DNA of 42,699 bases from a virus. A model generated the notes under the pieces. That model saw only the letters and a program-made list of their open reading frames with translations. It was not told the origin of the DNA and did no database searches. This document shows positions 34,032 to 40,824 of this stretch, in pieces. The position numbers were made by a program, and so were the translations under genes. Location of the stretch: positions 1 to 42,699 of the IMG/VR virus record IMGVR_UViG_3300037189_013006. One strand, written 5' to 3'. Numbering within the stretch: position 1 is the first letter of the stretch; each line of letters starts with the position of its first letter.

Positions 34032-34798
34032 TCGTAAGTATCTTCACTAATATTTTGGGACCATGTAATTAATTCCCAAGAACCATCATGATGTTCAACT
34101 AATGCAGTACAGGATTCTACCCAATCACCGTCATTCATATACATGATGCCATCAATATTTTTGATTTCTGCATTGTGTATATGTCCACAAATCACGCCAT
34201 CAAAACCTCTTTTAATGCAATAGTTAGTGATATTTTTTTCAAAATGAAAGATAAAATCGACTGCTTTTTTAACCTTATGCTTTAAGAATCTACTGAGACT
34301 CCAATATCCAAAACCTAGTCTATGTCTCAACCAGTTTAATTTAGTGTTGGCGCTTAGTATAAAATCATATGCGCGGTCACCTAAAAATGATATCCATGGA
34401 GCAAGTCTGGTGATACCGTCAAATAAATCACCATGTACTACCAAGTATTTTTTACCATCAACGCCTAGGTGTTCATATTGGTTTGCTATCTCTACCATAC
34501 CAAAACCTATATTATAAGATAATAGTGGCCTCAGAAATTCATCATGGTTTCCGGCAATGTAAATAACCTTTGTTCCATCTTTGGAACAACTGAGAATTCT
34601 GCGAATCACATTGGTATGACTTTGCTTCCAGCGCCACTTATTTTGTTGGATTCTCCATCCGTCGATTATGTCACCGACAAGATAAAGGGACTCGCAACTA
34701 TTGTTTTTCAAAAAATCATTAAGTAATGCGGCCTTGCAGTCTTTTGTACCTAAGTGTACATCAGAAATGAAGATACTTTTGTATTTTTTTGTGTCCAT
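34028..34798 (-). CDS. plcP: PlcP-type metallophosphoesterase (phospholipase C-like)
   Basis: A 256-residue calcineurin-like enzyme. Metal-binding motifs: SDVHLG (D13, H15), LVGDIIDGW (D43), GNHDE (N84, H85), VVHGDLFD (H122) and CGHIHNAEI. The extra pattern (LGTKDC, HGDLFDG, LGDRAYDF, YWSLSRF, GDWVESCTALVEH) is that of PlcP rather than of LpxH. PlcP cleaves phospholipid head groups to diacylglycerol when phosphate is short, and partners the adjacent glycosyltransferase. The ATG lies 5 bases after a TATAAATA, so the late transcript may be leaderless; read-through from the tmRNA is also possible. Confidence 0.85.
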   Translation of the reverse strand: MDTKKYKSIFISDVHLGTKDCKAALLNDFLKNNSCESLYLVGDIIDGWRIQQNKWRWKQSHTNVIRRILSCSKDGTKVIYIAGNHDEFLRPLLSYNIGFGMVEIANQYEHLGVDGKKYLVVHGDLFDGITRLAPWISFLGDRAYDFILSANTKLNWLRHRLGFGYWSLSRFLKHKVKKAVDFIFHFEKNITNYCIKRGFDGVICGHIHNAEIKNIDGIMYMNDGDWVESCTALVEHHDGSWELITWSQNISEDTYD

Positions 34799-34803
34799 GA
34801 TTT

Positions 34804-34811
34804 TATTTATA
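34804..34811 (-). promoter_or_regulatory. T4-type late promoter TATAAATA, 5 bases from the plcP ATG
   Basis: Exact consensus on the minus strand, with AAATC before the ATG at 34798; the same 5-base spacing occurs at 23388. Confidence 0.65.
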
Positions 34812-35108
34812 AGTACCAGTTGATTCTGTTTCCAAGTTCAACTGGCAAAACTCAGATGGTGCTTACGCCGCCATCAAAAATGCATCTTCGTTTGCATTTA
34901 CTTGGTTTGCTTGATTTACAGTCATCGCCTACTGGATTGTCCGTGCATATACTTTTTGCCCTGTCGAAACTATTTCCGGCCCATCAAAAGCACACTAAGT
35001 CTTTTTGGCTACTGCCGATACCAAACAGAATATGCTTTTGGTGGACCGGGCGGATACTGCCTCCGCGTCCAGAACTCATTTCTACTTACTTCATACAATC
35101 ATAGCTTC
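34812..35108 (-). ncRNA. ssrA: Circularly permuted (two-piece) tmRNA
   Basis: The acceptor piece comes first: T-stem GCGGA/TCCGC (35066-35050) with loop GGCAGTA, acceptor strand CCGGTCC (35049-35043), then encoded A-CCA ending at 35039. After an intervening segment the coding piece starts at 34982 with GGGCCGG, which pairs with CCGGTCC over all seven positions (one G-U), followed by AAATAGTTTCGACAGG, the conserved tmRNA 5' region. The tag frame GCA...TAA at 34895-34863 encodes ANEDAFLMAA. CAGGGC (34963-34958) pairs with GTTCTG (35075-35070) as P2. The gap ends are complementary: CAAAAGCA (35040-35033) with TGCTTTTG. The T-loop lacks the usual TTCRANY. The exact 5' and 3' ends are estimated. 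Confidence 0.88.
34816..34845 (-). other. Hairpin after the tmRNA tag
   Basis: CCAGTTGA (34845-34838) pairs perfectly with TCAACTGG (34823-34816). It lies between the tag stop and the plcP promoter and may form the 3' end of the coding piece. Confidence 0.7.
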
Positions 35109-35174
35109 TTACTTCGTGAGTTGTAAAAACCCCATGAAAGCAACAAACATAATGAGGAAATACAATGCGATCAT
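35109..35174 (-). CDS. 21-residue single-span membrane microprotein
   Basis: MIALYFLIMFVAFMGFLQLTK, preceded by a strong ribosome site (AAAGGAG, then TTATT before ATG). Almost the whole peptide is one hydrophobic helix. It ends next to the tmRNA acceptor piece, so it may be transcribed with the tmRNA precursor. Too short for normal gene finders; function unknown. Confidence 0.55.
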   Translation of the reverse strand: MIALYFLIMFVAFMGFLQLTK

Positions 35175-35195
35175 AATAACTCCTTTAATTATTTC

Positions 35196-35269
35196 AAAAA
35201 ATCTCAGTTTGGATTCGAACCTTGTCCATGTATTGTCTACCTGCACGTCCCACCGTACTGACCGAGATT
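35196..35269 (-). other. tRNA-like structured element ending in a U-run
   Basis: A 9-bp stem, AATCTCGGT (35269-35261) with ACTGAGATT (35208-35200), encloses about 52 bases that include a perfect tRNA T-loop string GGTTCGAATCC (35221-35211), and a T-run follows. The T-stem has only 2 pairs and no anticodon arm forms, so it is not a working canonical tRNA. It may be a decayed tRNA or a terminator-like leader. Confidence 0.4.
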
Positions 35270-35276
35270 GCATCTT

Positions 35277-35294
35277 AACACATATTTATGTGTT
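35277..35294. repeat. 18-base perfect palindrome
   Basis: AACACATA and TATGTGTT (8 bp each, 2-base spacer) flanking a CATAAATA late-promoter-like motif on the minus strand. Possibly an operator or hairpin upstream of the tmRNA region. Confidence 0.45.
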
Positions 35295-35314
35295 TGGCAA
35301 GATACTACAAACAC

Positions 35315-35971
35315 TCAGGTATTTTGGTCGTTATAGTAACGGATTGCTCGTACTAAACCTGTAATGTGGTCTTCTGTCTTTTCTATAAACAATAAAGGCT
35401 CTTCATTTTCTACCGCCATTATAGTCACCAATTGATTTATAGGTTTGCCAGTCCTTTCTTCTGCCATTAAGGAATAAGCACATTCTTGCCAAAAATAGTC
35501 CTCGATCATATCTTTGGTTTTTATTTTTTTAGACGTTTTAAAGTCTATGATACTCAATACGCCATCAAATTCTCCTATACAATCCACACGACCAGCAACG
35601 CCTAATTTTTCAGACCATAAAGTCTGTTCCTGATACCAAATATTATTAATCCTGTTTAGATAAGGTTTGATGCTAAAGAACATCTCCCTAGCGTCTGGCA
35701 TAACATCACCAAGCGAATCGTTGTTCAGATATCGTTCACATAATGTATGCACATTGGTGCCTCTTCCAGATGCTTTCCTAGAGATTTGGTTGGCAACATC
35801 TTCACCCACCCGACGGCGCCAAGCCTGAATTGCTTCCTTCTTCATTGCACCTAATACGGTGGTGATGGACGGAATACGAACTCCGCTAGGTAAAACATAG
35901 AATCTTTTACCGTCTTGACCAGTTTCAGATTCTAGATTTTCGAGTTCTTTAGGTGGGCAATAGTTAAACAT
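35315..35971 (-). CDS. PD-(D/E)XK nuclease, RecB-like
   Basis: A 218-residue protein with the nuclease core GVAGRVDCIGEFDGVLSIIDFKTSKK (Asp, then D-x-K) and an upstream GRGTNVHTLCERYL. This is the Cas4/RecB-type (MGME1-like) exonuclease family found in many phages, used in recombination, repair or host DNA breakdown. It follows PhoH by 3 bases. The ~35 bases after its stop contain an imperfect hairpin (GTGTTTG/CAAACAC). Confidence 0.8.
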   Translation of the reverse strand: MFNYCPPKELENLESETGQDGKRFYVLPSGVRIPSITTVLGAMKKEAIQAWRRRVGEDVANQISRKASGRGTNVHTLCERYLNNDSLGDVMPDAREMFFSIKPYLNRINNIWYQEQTLWSEKLGVAGRVDCIGEFDGVLSIIDFKTSKKIKTKDMIEDYFWQECAYSLMAEERTGKPINQLVTIMAVENEEPLLFIEKTEDHITGLVRAIRYYNDQNT

Positions 35972-35974
35972 ATC

Positions 35975-36739
35975 TCAATATCCTAATTTTTCGCAGGCCA
36001 TAATAAAGGATTTAACCAAACTGCTGCGAACAATATCATCTGGTGTAAATGTAATTTCAGTAAACTCACTCATATGACGAGCAACTTCCAGAAACTCTTT
36101 GAGTCCTGATACGTCATTTCTTGATTTAATCAAGTCATTTTGCTTCAAGTCACCAATGAAGATAATCTTTGACCTATGACCAACTCGGCTAATAACAGAG
36201 GATAATTCATGAAAAGTCATTGATTGTGATTCGTCGACCACAACAATAGCATCATCAATAGAAATACCACGAATTGCTGTGGTGGAAATAAATCTTGCAT
36301 GAGATTGCTCCTTTAGTCTTTCCCAAGCATCCTTACGACCGAATAGTGTTTCACATATTTCTTTATAAGGTTGTTCGTAGATTTCCATCTTTTCATCAAG
36401 TGTACCTGGAACAAAACCCTGATCCCTCACCTGTACCGCGGAACGAACAACAACCAATTGCTTGAATGGATTATTTTTATCTAATACCTCTTCAATTGCA
36501 CGATAGACTGCAAGAAAGGTTTTACCCACACCAGGAGAACCAAACATGCCAATAAAATAATCACCTCTCTTATAAGCATCAAAGAATAATTGCTGATTTT
36601 CTGTTAGTGCTTGAAATGTTTTAAGGTGATCCAACTTTATTTTCAGAGAGTTTGTTACTACAGGAAGATGCTTACTATTCGAGTCATCATTCTCAACAAA
36701 ATCATCACGCTTTTGTACTGGAGTTCTTTTAGTGGCCAT
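35975..36739 (-). CDS. phoH: PhoH-like ATPase
   Basis: A 254-residue P-loop protein: Walker A MFGSPGVGKTFLAVYRAIEE, Walker B AIVVVDESQSM, and the PhoH signature (VVRSAVQVRDQGFVPGTLDE, then IFIGDLKQND). phoH-like genes are widespread in aquatic phages; the function is thought to be RNA- or phosphate-related but is unproven. An AAAGG ribosome site precedes it. Confidence 0.93.
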   Translation of the reverse strand: MATKRTPVQKRDDFVENDDSNSKHLPVVTNSLKIKLDHLKTFQALTENQQLFFDAYKRGDYFIGMFGSPGVGKTFLAVYRAIEEVLDKNNPFKQLVVVRSAVQVRDQGFVPGTLDEKMEIYEQPYKEICETLFGRKDAWERLKEQSHARFISTTAIRGISIDDAIVVVDESQSMTFHELSSVISRVGHRSKIIFIGDLKQNDLIKSRNDVSGLKEFLEVARHMSEFTEITFTPDDIVRSSLVKSFIMACEKLGY

Positions 36740-36751
36740 TGTTTACCTTTA

Positions 36752-36892
36752 TTATTTGTGTTTTAGTAGAGCGGCTATCTTCTTTTCCTTAATAACATTA
36801 TTAATCAAGCGTACATTGGATTTCAATGTACCGTTCACATTTGCAGGAGTTGGATTACTCCTCAGTAGATATGGGATTTTTTGGTTTACCAT
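36752..36892 (-). CDS. Small basic hypothetical protein
   Basis: A 46-residue frame (MVNQKIPYLLRSNPTPANVN ... IKEKKIAALLKHK) whose ATG lies inside the end of the preceding gene (ATGGTAA overlap) and whose stop is 12 bases before the phoH start, so it fits the operon exactly. Basic C-terminus. No recognised family. Confidence 0.5.
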   Translation of the reverse strand: MVNQKIPYLLRSNPTPANVNGTLKSNVRLINNVIKEKKIAALLKHK

Positions 36893-37167
36893 TCTCGGGG
36901 GAGTTTAGTTTTGTGAGTTTTACCAAGTGTATTTCCTGGAATGGTGGCTTTCATACGTTCGATGACACCTTGCTCAAATGCTTTACATGGTTGACCCATT
37001 CCTGGAACACTCATGCGAGATCCATCACTCATAACGGGTAGATTCTCTGCACAGAAATATCTTTCTAGATGTGGATTCGATTCTTTAAACTCTTCAAGAA
37101 CAGTATAGGACATTTTATGTTCCTCTACTTCATTTGTATCTTTGTTTAAGAACTGATATGTTGGCAT
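36886..37167 (-). CDS. Conserved small phage protein
   Basis: A 93-residue protein starting at the ATG at 37167 (GGAG ribosome site). MPTYQFLNKDTNEVEEHKMSYTVL, then NPHLERYF, then GMGQPCKAFEQGVIERMKATIPGNTL recalls a protein common in T4-like aquatic phages. The start resembles FmdB-type zinc-ribbon proteins, but the paired Cys motif is absent. Role unknown. Confidence 0.65.
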   Translation of the reverse strand: MPTYQFLNKDTNEVEEHKMSYTVLEEFKESNPHLERYFCAENLPVMSDGSRMSVPGMGQPCKAFEQGVIERMKATIPGNTLGKTHKTKLPREW

Positions 37168-37718
37168 GTGAACCACTCCGGAACATTACGAGAATTGATT
37201 TTGCCTTGCCATGAAGCAAGGTGCTGTTTATTCTTTATATAGTAGCTACGATAGGAAGAAATAGAATCTCCTGCAACTTTAACCTCATCAGGCATTGCAG
37301 GAGTCGGTTCAGAAAATGGTTCAGTATATGAAATATTATTTGGCGGAACACCAAGTTTATCTACTAGACCTGACGATTCACACTTATGAATTTTACCATA
37401 ACGATAAGTATATTCTCCGCATAGGTGTACGAGAATACAAACTAGATGCATATAATTCTTGACAGATTTTCTTACCCAAATGGCAGATGGATGACTGATA
37501 TGAGTAGCAGAATAAAGAATATCATTTCGATTGTCACTAATATGATATACAGTTTTTTTTCTACCAGACTCAGAAAGTCCAACAGTTTGTACGCCGTCTA
37601 ATACTCGATGAGCCGTGGATAATAGTTGGCAATATTCGAGAATCATTTTTACCACATGTTTATCGGCATGCATTTTGGCACATTCGACTGCGGATTTATC
37701 GAGATAGAAAATATTCAT
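37146..37718 (-). CDS. Conserved phage protein with HADKHVVKM motif
   Basis: A 190-residue protein: NIFYLDKSAVECAKMHADKHVVKM, then ILEYCQLLSTAHRVLDG. The H-x-D-K-H-V-V-K pattern recurs in many phages and some bacteria. The conserved His/Asp suggest catalysis or metal binding, but I cannot name the function. The stop overlaps the next gene's start region, and its own start overlaps the Mom-like gene's stop. Confidence 0.6.
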   Translation of the reverse strand: MNIFYLDKSAVECAKMHADKHVVKMILEYCQLLSTAHRVLDGVQTVGLSESGRKKTVYHISDNRNDILYSATHISHPSAIWVRKSVKNYMHLVCILVHLCGEYTYRYGKIHKCESSGLVDKLGVPPNNISYTEPFSEPTPAMPDEVKVAGDSISSYRSYYIKNKQHLASWQGKINSRNVPEWFTCQHISS

Positions 37719-38401
37719 TTAGGATAAGGTAGTTTTTCAAGTTTCAAATTAGATTGTAACACTCTTTTATGTCTTTTGTCAACTGGTAGCAAATAAAGAT
37801 AACGGTGTTTACCTTCTCTCTTAACAGGTTTCCAGTTGTTTTCCCGCACGAATTCCTTCGATACGTTAACACCATTCTGCCTTGGATGCCTGAGGCGTCC
37901 TGTGCTGTCCAGGTAGAAGGTGGACCTACCTGAGGTACCAGTGTACAATGCATTGGTTGCTTGGTAGATTGTACCCTTGTGCCCTTCTGTTGCATCAGCA
38001 AAAGATAAGACCGCATTATAATTGGGCCTGTCTCTTTTCAACAACTTTAATGCTCTGACAATAAAGAAACTCTCGGAGTTTTTAGGACATTCATCAAGTA
38101 AAACCAAACGGTGCAATTCAGTAACCGACCTTTTATGTTCTACTCCAAATACACTTGCACATACTGCCTCAGAACATGGGGTAGCAAATGCACATACACC
38201 TACAAGCCTAGTACCATCAAATAGTCCATAACACATAGGACCATTATGAATGCCATGGGAATAGTGATGAGTCTTGACAAACTCTTTTCCCACGGCTGAT
38301 GATATTTTGTCTACGATGTAGTCAAATTGTCTACAGTTATTCAATTTCAATCGTAATGAAAGATTTCGATTTGGAATTATAATTCTTCTTTTCACCTGCA
38401 T
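37715..38401 (-). CDS. Mom-like DNA modification protein (GNAT fold)
   Basis: The conserved part begins near CRQFDYIVDKISSAVGKEFV and continues KTHHYSHGIHNGPMCYGLFDG, VTELHRLVLLDECPKNSESF and LSFADATEGHKGTIYQATNAL, matching the Mu Mom family. Mom changes adenines in phage DNA so host restriction enzymes cannot cut. The frame is open to 38533, but that overlaps the upstream gene heavily. The ATG at 38401, or TTG codons at 38350/38344, are more likely, so the start is uncertain. It sits in an accessory block. Confidence 0.78.
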   Translation of the reverse strand: MQVKRRIIIPNRNLSLRLKLNNCRQFDYIVDKISSAVGKEFVKTHHYSHGIHNGPMCYGLFDGTRLVGVCAFATPCSEAVCASVFGVEHKRSVTELHRLVLLDECPKNSESFFIVRALKLLKRDRPNYNAVLSFADATEGHKGTIYQATNALYTGTSGRSTFYLDSTGRLRHPRQNGVNVSKEFVRENNWKPVKREGKHRYLYLLPVDKRHKRVLQSNLKLEKLPYPK

Positions 38402-38597
38402 TATTTTCTCGGGTGAAAGAAATGCGTTCAGTATCTTCATACTCAGTTCGATACGGTTCGAATTTGTATTGAAGTGAGGACAAAGCCATTCGGAAATTTG
38501 ATGCATTCTCATCACCAGAACGGCAGTAATCAAGCAACGACAGAATCAATCGCGCTTCAATTTCAGTCAGTTTAAATTTAATAGTTTCAGCACTCAC
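38337..38597 (-). CDS. Hypothetical protein
   Basis: An 86-residue protein from GTG at 38597, with GGAG ribosome site. SAETIKFKLTEIEARLILSL, then LDYCRSGDENASNFRMALSSLQYKF; helical N-terminal half and a charged, Ser/Lys-rich tail. It overlaps the 5' part of the Mom-like frame. No function recognised. Confidence 0.55.
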   Translation of the reverse strand: MSAETIKFKLTEIEARLILSLLDYCRSGDENASNFRMALSSLQYKFEPYRTEYEDTERISFTRENNAGEKKNYNSKSKSFITIEIE

Positions 38598-38609
38598 AAT
38601 ATTTCTCCA

Positions 38610-38900
38610 TTAAAAAAATAGACGAATGTAACCAATAGTATCAATAGTTACCAATAATAGATAATTGATCAACATACCAAAAGAATTTCTACTATATGCA
38701 GTCCATGCATATAAAGAACAACCAGTAATGAACATTGGATACAAGAAGATAAAAGGTGGATTAGGTATTGTTATTGCCATGATAACAGCACAACTAATGC
38801 TAATTGCCCAAGCAATAACTTCTAGAATAAATCTAATATGATTGGATTTCCAATCCAATTTAATCCACGAAATTATATCCTTTACTACTTGAGTAATCAC
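38610..38900 (-). CDS. Small membrane protein with three predicted spans
   Basis: A 96-residue protein beginning GTG (GTGA overlap with the preceding stop). Hydrophobic spans lie at about 25-43 (FILEVIAWAISISCAVIMA), 48-66 and 76-92. No known motif. Related small membrane proteins occur in aquatic T4-like phages; role unknown. Confidence 0.6.
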   Translation of the reverse strand: MITQVVKDIISWIKLDWKSNHIRFILEVIAWAISISCAVIMAITIPNPPFIFLYPMFITGCSLYAWTAYSRNSFGMLINYLLLVTIDTIGYIRLFF

Positions 38901-39190
38901 TTCTTAGGTGAACCAAGTGTTGGAATAACTATATCGTCATCTTGTGGTGCCGAGACCTTTAGACTCTTAACCTTCTTTGCAATATCATCGACTGATACTG
39001 TCTGCAATACAAACTGCTTGAATAGTTCATAACTATCTCGCACCTTGAATGATACCTTACTGCCTGCTGCGGTTGCAAAGAACAATGCACATCCGCCGGC
39101 GGCTAATGGTGCAATTTCTAGCACTTCATCTAAATTAATGATAACTTTACAACCTTTTTCAATCGAATCCACCTCGATAAATAAGCTCAC
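38897..39190 (-). CDS. Hypothetical protein
   Basis: A 97-residue protein if begun at GTG 39190, which has a strong AGGAG ribosome site; an ATG at 39226 lacks one. SLFIEVDSIEKGCKVIINLDEV, LEIAPLAAGGCALFFATAAGS and DSYELFKQFVLQTVSVDDIAK. Possibly a small DNA-metabolism protein; not recognised. Confidence 0.55.
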   Translation of the reverse strand: MSLFIEVDSIEKGCKVIINLDEVLEIAPLAAGGCALFFATAAGSKVSFKVRDSYELFKQFVLQTVSVDDIAKKVKSLKVSAPQDDDIVIPTLGSPKK

Positions 39191-39201
39191 TTTTATTCTC
39201 C

Positions 39202-39209
39202 TATAAATA
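39202..39209 (+). promoter_or_regulatory. T4-type late promoter TATAAATA for GIY-YIG gene
   Basis: Exact consensus on the + strand, 72 bases before the ATG at 39282, within a minus-strand gene block. It also lies just upstream of the 39190 start on the other strand. Confidence 0.6.
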
Positions 39210-39281
39210 TGAAAGGTGCCAGTCACGATGCGTCAACATCTACTGGCTCTATGTCATACACTTTAACACAAGGACACAGCT

Positions 39282-39767
39282 ATGTCAAGTATATATGATA
39301 CAAAAAATATTCCGCCAAATTTTTACGTTTATGCTTATCTCCGGGAAGATAACACTCCGTATTATATTGGCAAAGGTCAAGGCAAAAGAGCCTGGTTTCA
39401 TTTTAAAAATGAAATACTACCACCAAAAAATAAAACAAAAATTATAATAATTGAAGCCAATTTAACTGAAATTGGTTCATTGGCAATTGAGAGATATTTA
39501 ATACGTTGGTACGGGCGAAAAGATAATAACACAGGAATACTTAGAAATAAAACTGATGGTGGTGAAGGGGCATCCGGACGGAGATATAAAATGTCAGATT
39601 CACACAAAGAGAATTTATCTATAGTCAAAAAAGGTAAAATTCCACCTTGTGTCTTCACACGAAGAAGTTATATCGGTCAAAATAATCCAAATTATGGCAA
39701 AAAACTGTCCGATGAAACAAAACATAAAATATCCGAATCTCAGAAAAAAAGACTTTCTAAAATTTAA
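39282..39767 (+). CDS. GIY-YIG homing endonuclease-like protein
   Basis: A 161-residue protein: YVYAYLREDNTPYYIGKGQG is a GIY-YIG core, with Arg/Glu further on (AIERYLIRWYGR), then NUMOD3-type DNA-binding repeats (SDSHKENLS, GQNNPNYGKKLSDETKHKIS). It lies on the + strand in a block otherwise on the minus strand, with its own late promoter, the usual pattern of a free-standing mobile seg/mob-type gene. Its target is not visible. Convergent with the next gene. Confidence 0.85.
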   Translation: MSSIYDTKNIPPNFYVYAYLREDNTPYYIGKGQGKRAWFHFKNEILPPKNKTKIIIIEANLTEIGSLAIERYLIRWYGRKDNNTGILRNKTDGGEGASGRRYKMSDSHKENLSIVKKGKIPPCVFTRRSYIGQNNPNYGKKLSDETKHKISESQKKRLSKI

Positions 39768-39814
39768 TTTTTGCCAATTTCAAACTTCATAATAATAATT
39801 TCCTTTACAAAACA

Positions 39815-40090
39815 TTACTTACGATTACAATCTGGAACCGTTACCAAATATACAGTATTATCGGTATACGGCCGAACAAAATAACACAGACCTTCAATAT
39901 CCCAAACAAGATGATTTTGAACACCATTCTTGAAATCCTTCAAATCAGGAGGATTATTCGTGCGGTTGATATAGTCCCATGCTTGCTGAGTATATAGTGT
40001 CGCAAAAATCAAACCTGCAACCAGAATGGCACTAATCGTAAGGTGAACAAGAGAAGAATTCAAAAGCCATTTACCAATTTTCTCAAGCAT
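39815..40090 (-). CDS. Small membrane protein
   Basis: A 91-residue protein from ATG 40090 (GGAG ribosome site). An N-terminal span (VHLTISAILVAGLIFATLYT) is followed by an outside domain rich in Asp/Asn, ending VTVPDCNRK. The first base is shared with the preceding gene's stop. Function unknown. Confidence 0.55.
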   Translation of the reverse strand: MLEKIGKWLLNSSLVHLTISAILVAGLIFATLYTQQAWDYINRTNNPPDLKDFKNGVQNHLVWDIEGLCYFVRPYTDNTVYLVTVPDCNRK

Positions 40091-40233
40091 TAATACACTC
40101 CAAAATAATAACAAATGCCACAAACAAGAGAAAGTACAATCGTAGTACAAATTATAGTAACTGTAATTCTTCTTCTGCGATCAATTTCTTCATAAATTTT
40201 TGTTTGTTCATAGATAAAATCTTCATTATTCAT
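40090..40233 (-). CDS. 47-residue single-span membrane protein
   Basis: MNNEDFIYEQTKIYEEIDRR, then RRITVTIICTTIVLSLVCG and on to the end at FGVY. One hydrophobic helix after a charged cytoplasmic start. It overlaps the preceding gene by 8 bases and the next start by one (TAATG), strong support for reality. No family recognised. Confidence 0.6.
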   Translation of the reverse strand: MNNEDFIYEQTKIYEEIDRRRRITVTIICTTIVLSLVCGICYYFGVY

Positions 40234-40666
40234 CATAAGGCTTGTCTTCCTCTTTAGTGAAGAAACCCTTTATCTTCAGATGTTCATTCCATGATTTGCA
40301 ATAATCATTATCCACATCACACAATTTCAATGCATCTTCTTCAGAGATAACTCGATGAGATACAATGGTTTCTCCAATATCCTGTTGCGAGAATTCTTTT
40401 GCTTGATGCATTGATACTGTATCAAGTGCCCATTCGGATTTACCTTCAGGCACCTCAACCATATAACGCATACGATATGACTGAACGCATTCAACAAGAA
40501 CCCATTCTTTCTTCACAGGTACTGGTCCTGCCTCGGTTTTATTAAGACCTAGACCACAATTGTATGCATAGTTAAAGGCTTCTCTAATCGGATCGCTACA
40601 ATTAGCTGGTTGCTTCATATAATCATAATACAACTGTTCACGACACTTCAAATCAAATTCATTCAT
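40226..40666 (-). CDS. Hypothetical protein
   Basis: A 146-residue protein starting inside the stop of its upstream neighbour (ATGA). NEFDLKCREQLYYDYMKQPANC, then VLVECVQSYRMRYMVEVPEGKSEWALDTV, then IGETIVSHRVISEEDAL: the second half resembles a small domain common in phage accessory regions, but I cannot assign a role. Confidence 0.6.
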   Translation of the reverse strand: MNEFDLKCREQLYYDYMKQPANCSDPIREAFNYAYNCGLGLNKTEAGPVPVKKEWVLVECVQSYRMRYMVEVPEGKSEWALDTVSMHQAKEFSQQDIGETIVSHRVISEEDALKLCDVDNDYCKSWNEHLKIKGFFTKEEDKPYDE

Positions 40667-40824
40667 TTTCCGCTCCTATAAGATTCCATCCATTCAATAA
40701 GAATATCTTTTGCTTCGTACTTGTCCAGACCAAATTCATTTTGAAGATATGGTGCAGCACCAAACATATTGGTGACTCCACTATCTCTCAGGGATTTCAA
40801 ATACTCAAAGTAAGTTTCTTTCAT
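40663..40824 (-). CDS. Small conserved phage/bacterial protein
   Basis: A 53-residue protein: YFEYLKSLRDSGVTNMFGAAPY, LQNEFGLDKYEAKDILIEWM. This DSGVTNMFGAAPYL-type family is common in phages and has no known function. ATGA overlap with the next gene and 20-base overlap with the previous gene. Confidence 0.75.
   Translation of the reverse strand: MKETYFEYLKSLRDSGVTNMFGAAPYLQNEFGLDKYEAKDILIEWMESYRSGK

Noticed and set aside
34028-34798. Annotation as LpxH (UDP-2,3-diacylglucosamine diphosphatase)
   Set aside because: The wider motif set (LGTKDC, LGDRAYDF, YWSLS, GDWVESCTALVEH) and the glycosyltransferase neighbour fit PlcP better than lipid A synthesis.
35196-35269. A functional tRNA on the minus strand
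   Set aside because: T-loop string and a closing stem exist, but the T-stem has only two pairs and no anticodon arm can be drawn.
34754-35364. Several + strand reading frames of 74-119 codons between plcP and the RecB-like gene
   Set aside because: They run antisense through the tmRNA and the tRNA-like element, have no ribosome sites and no recognisable motifs.
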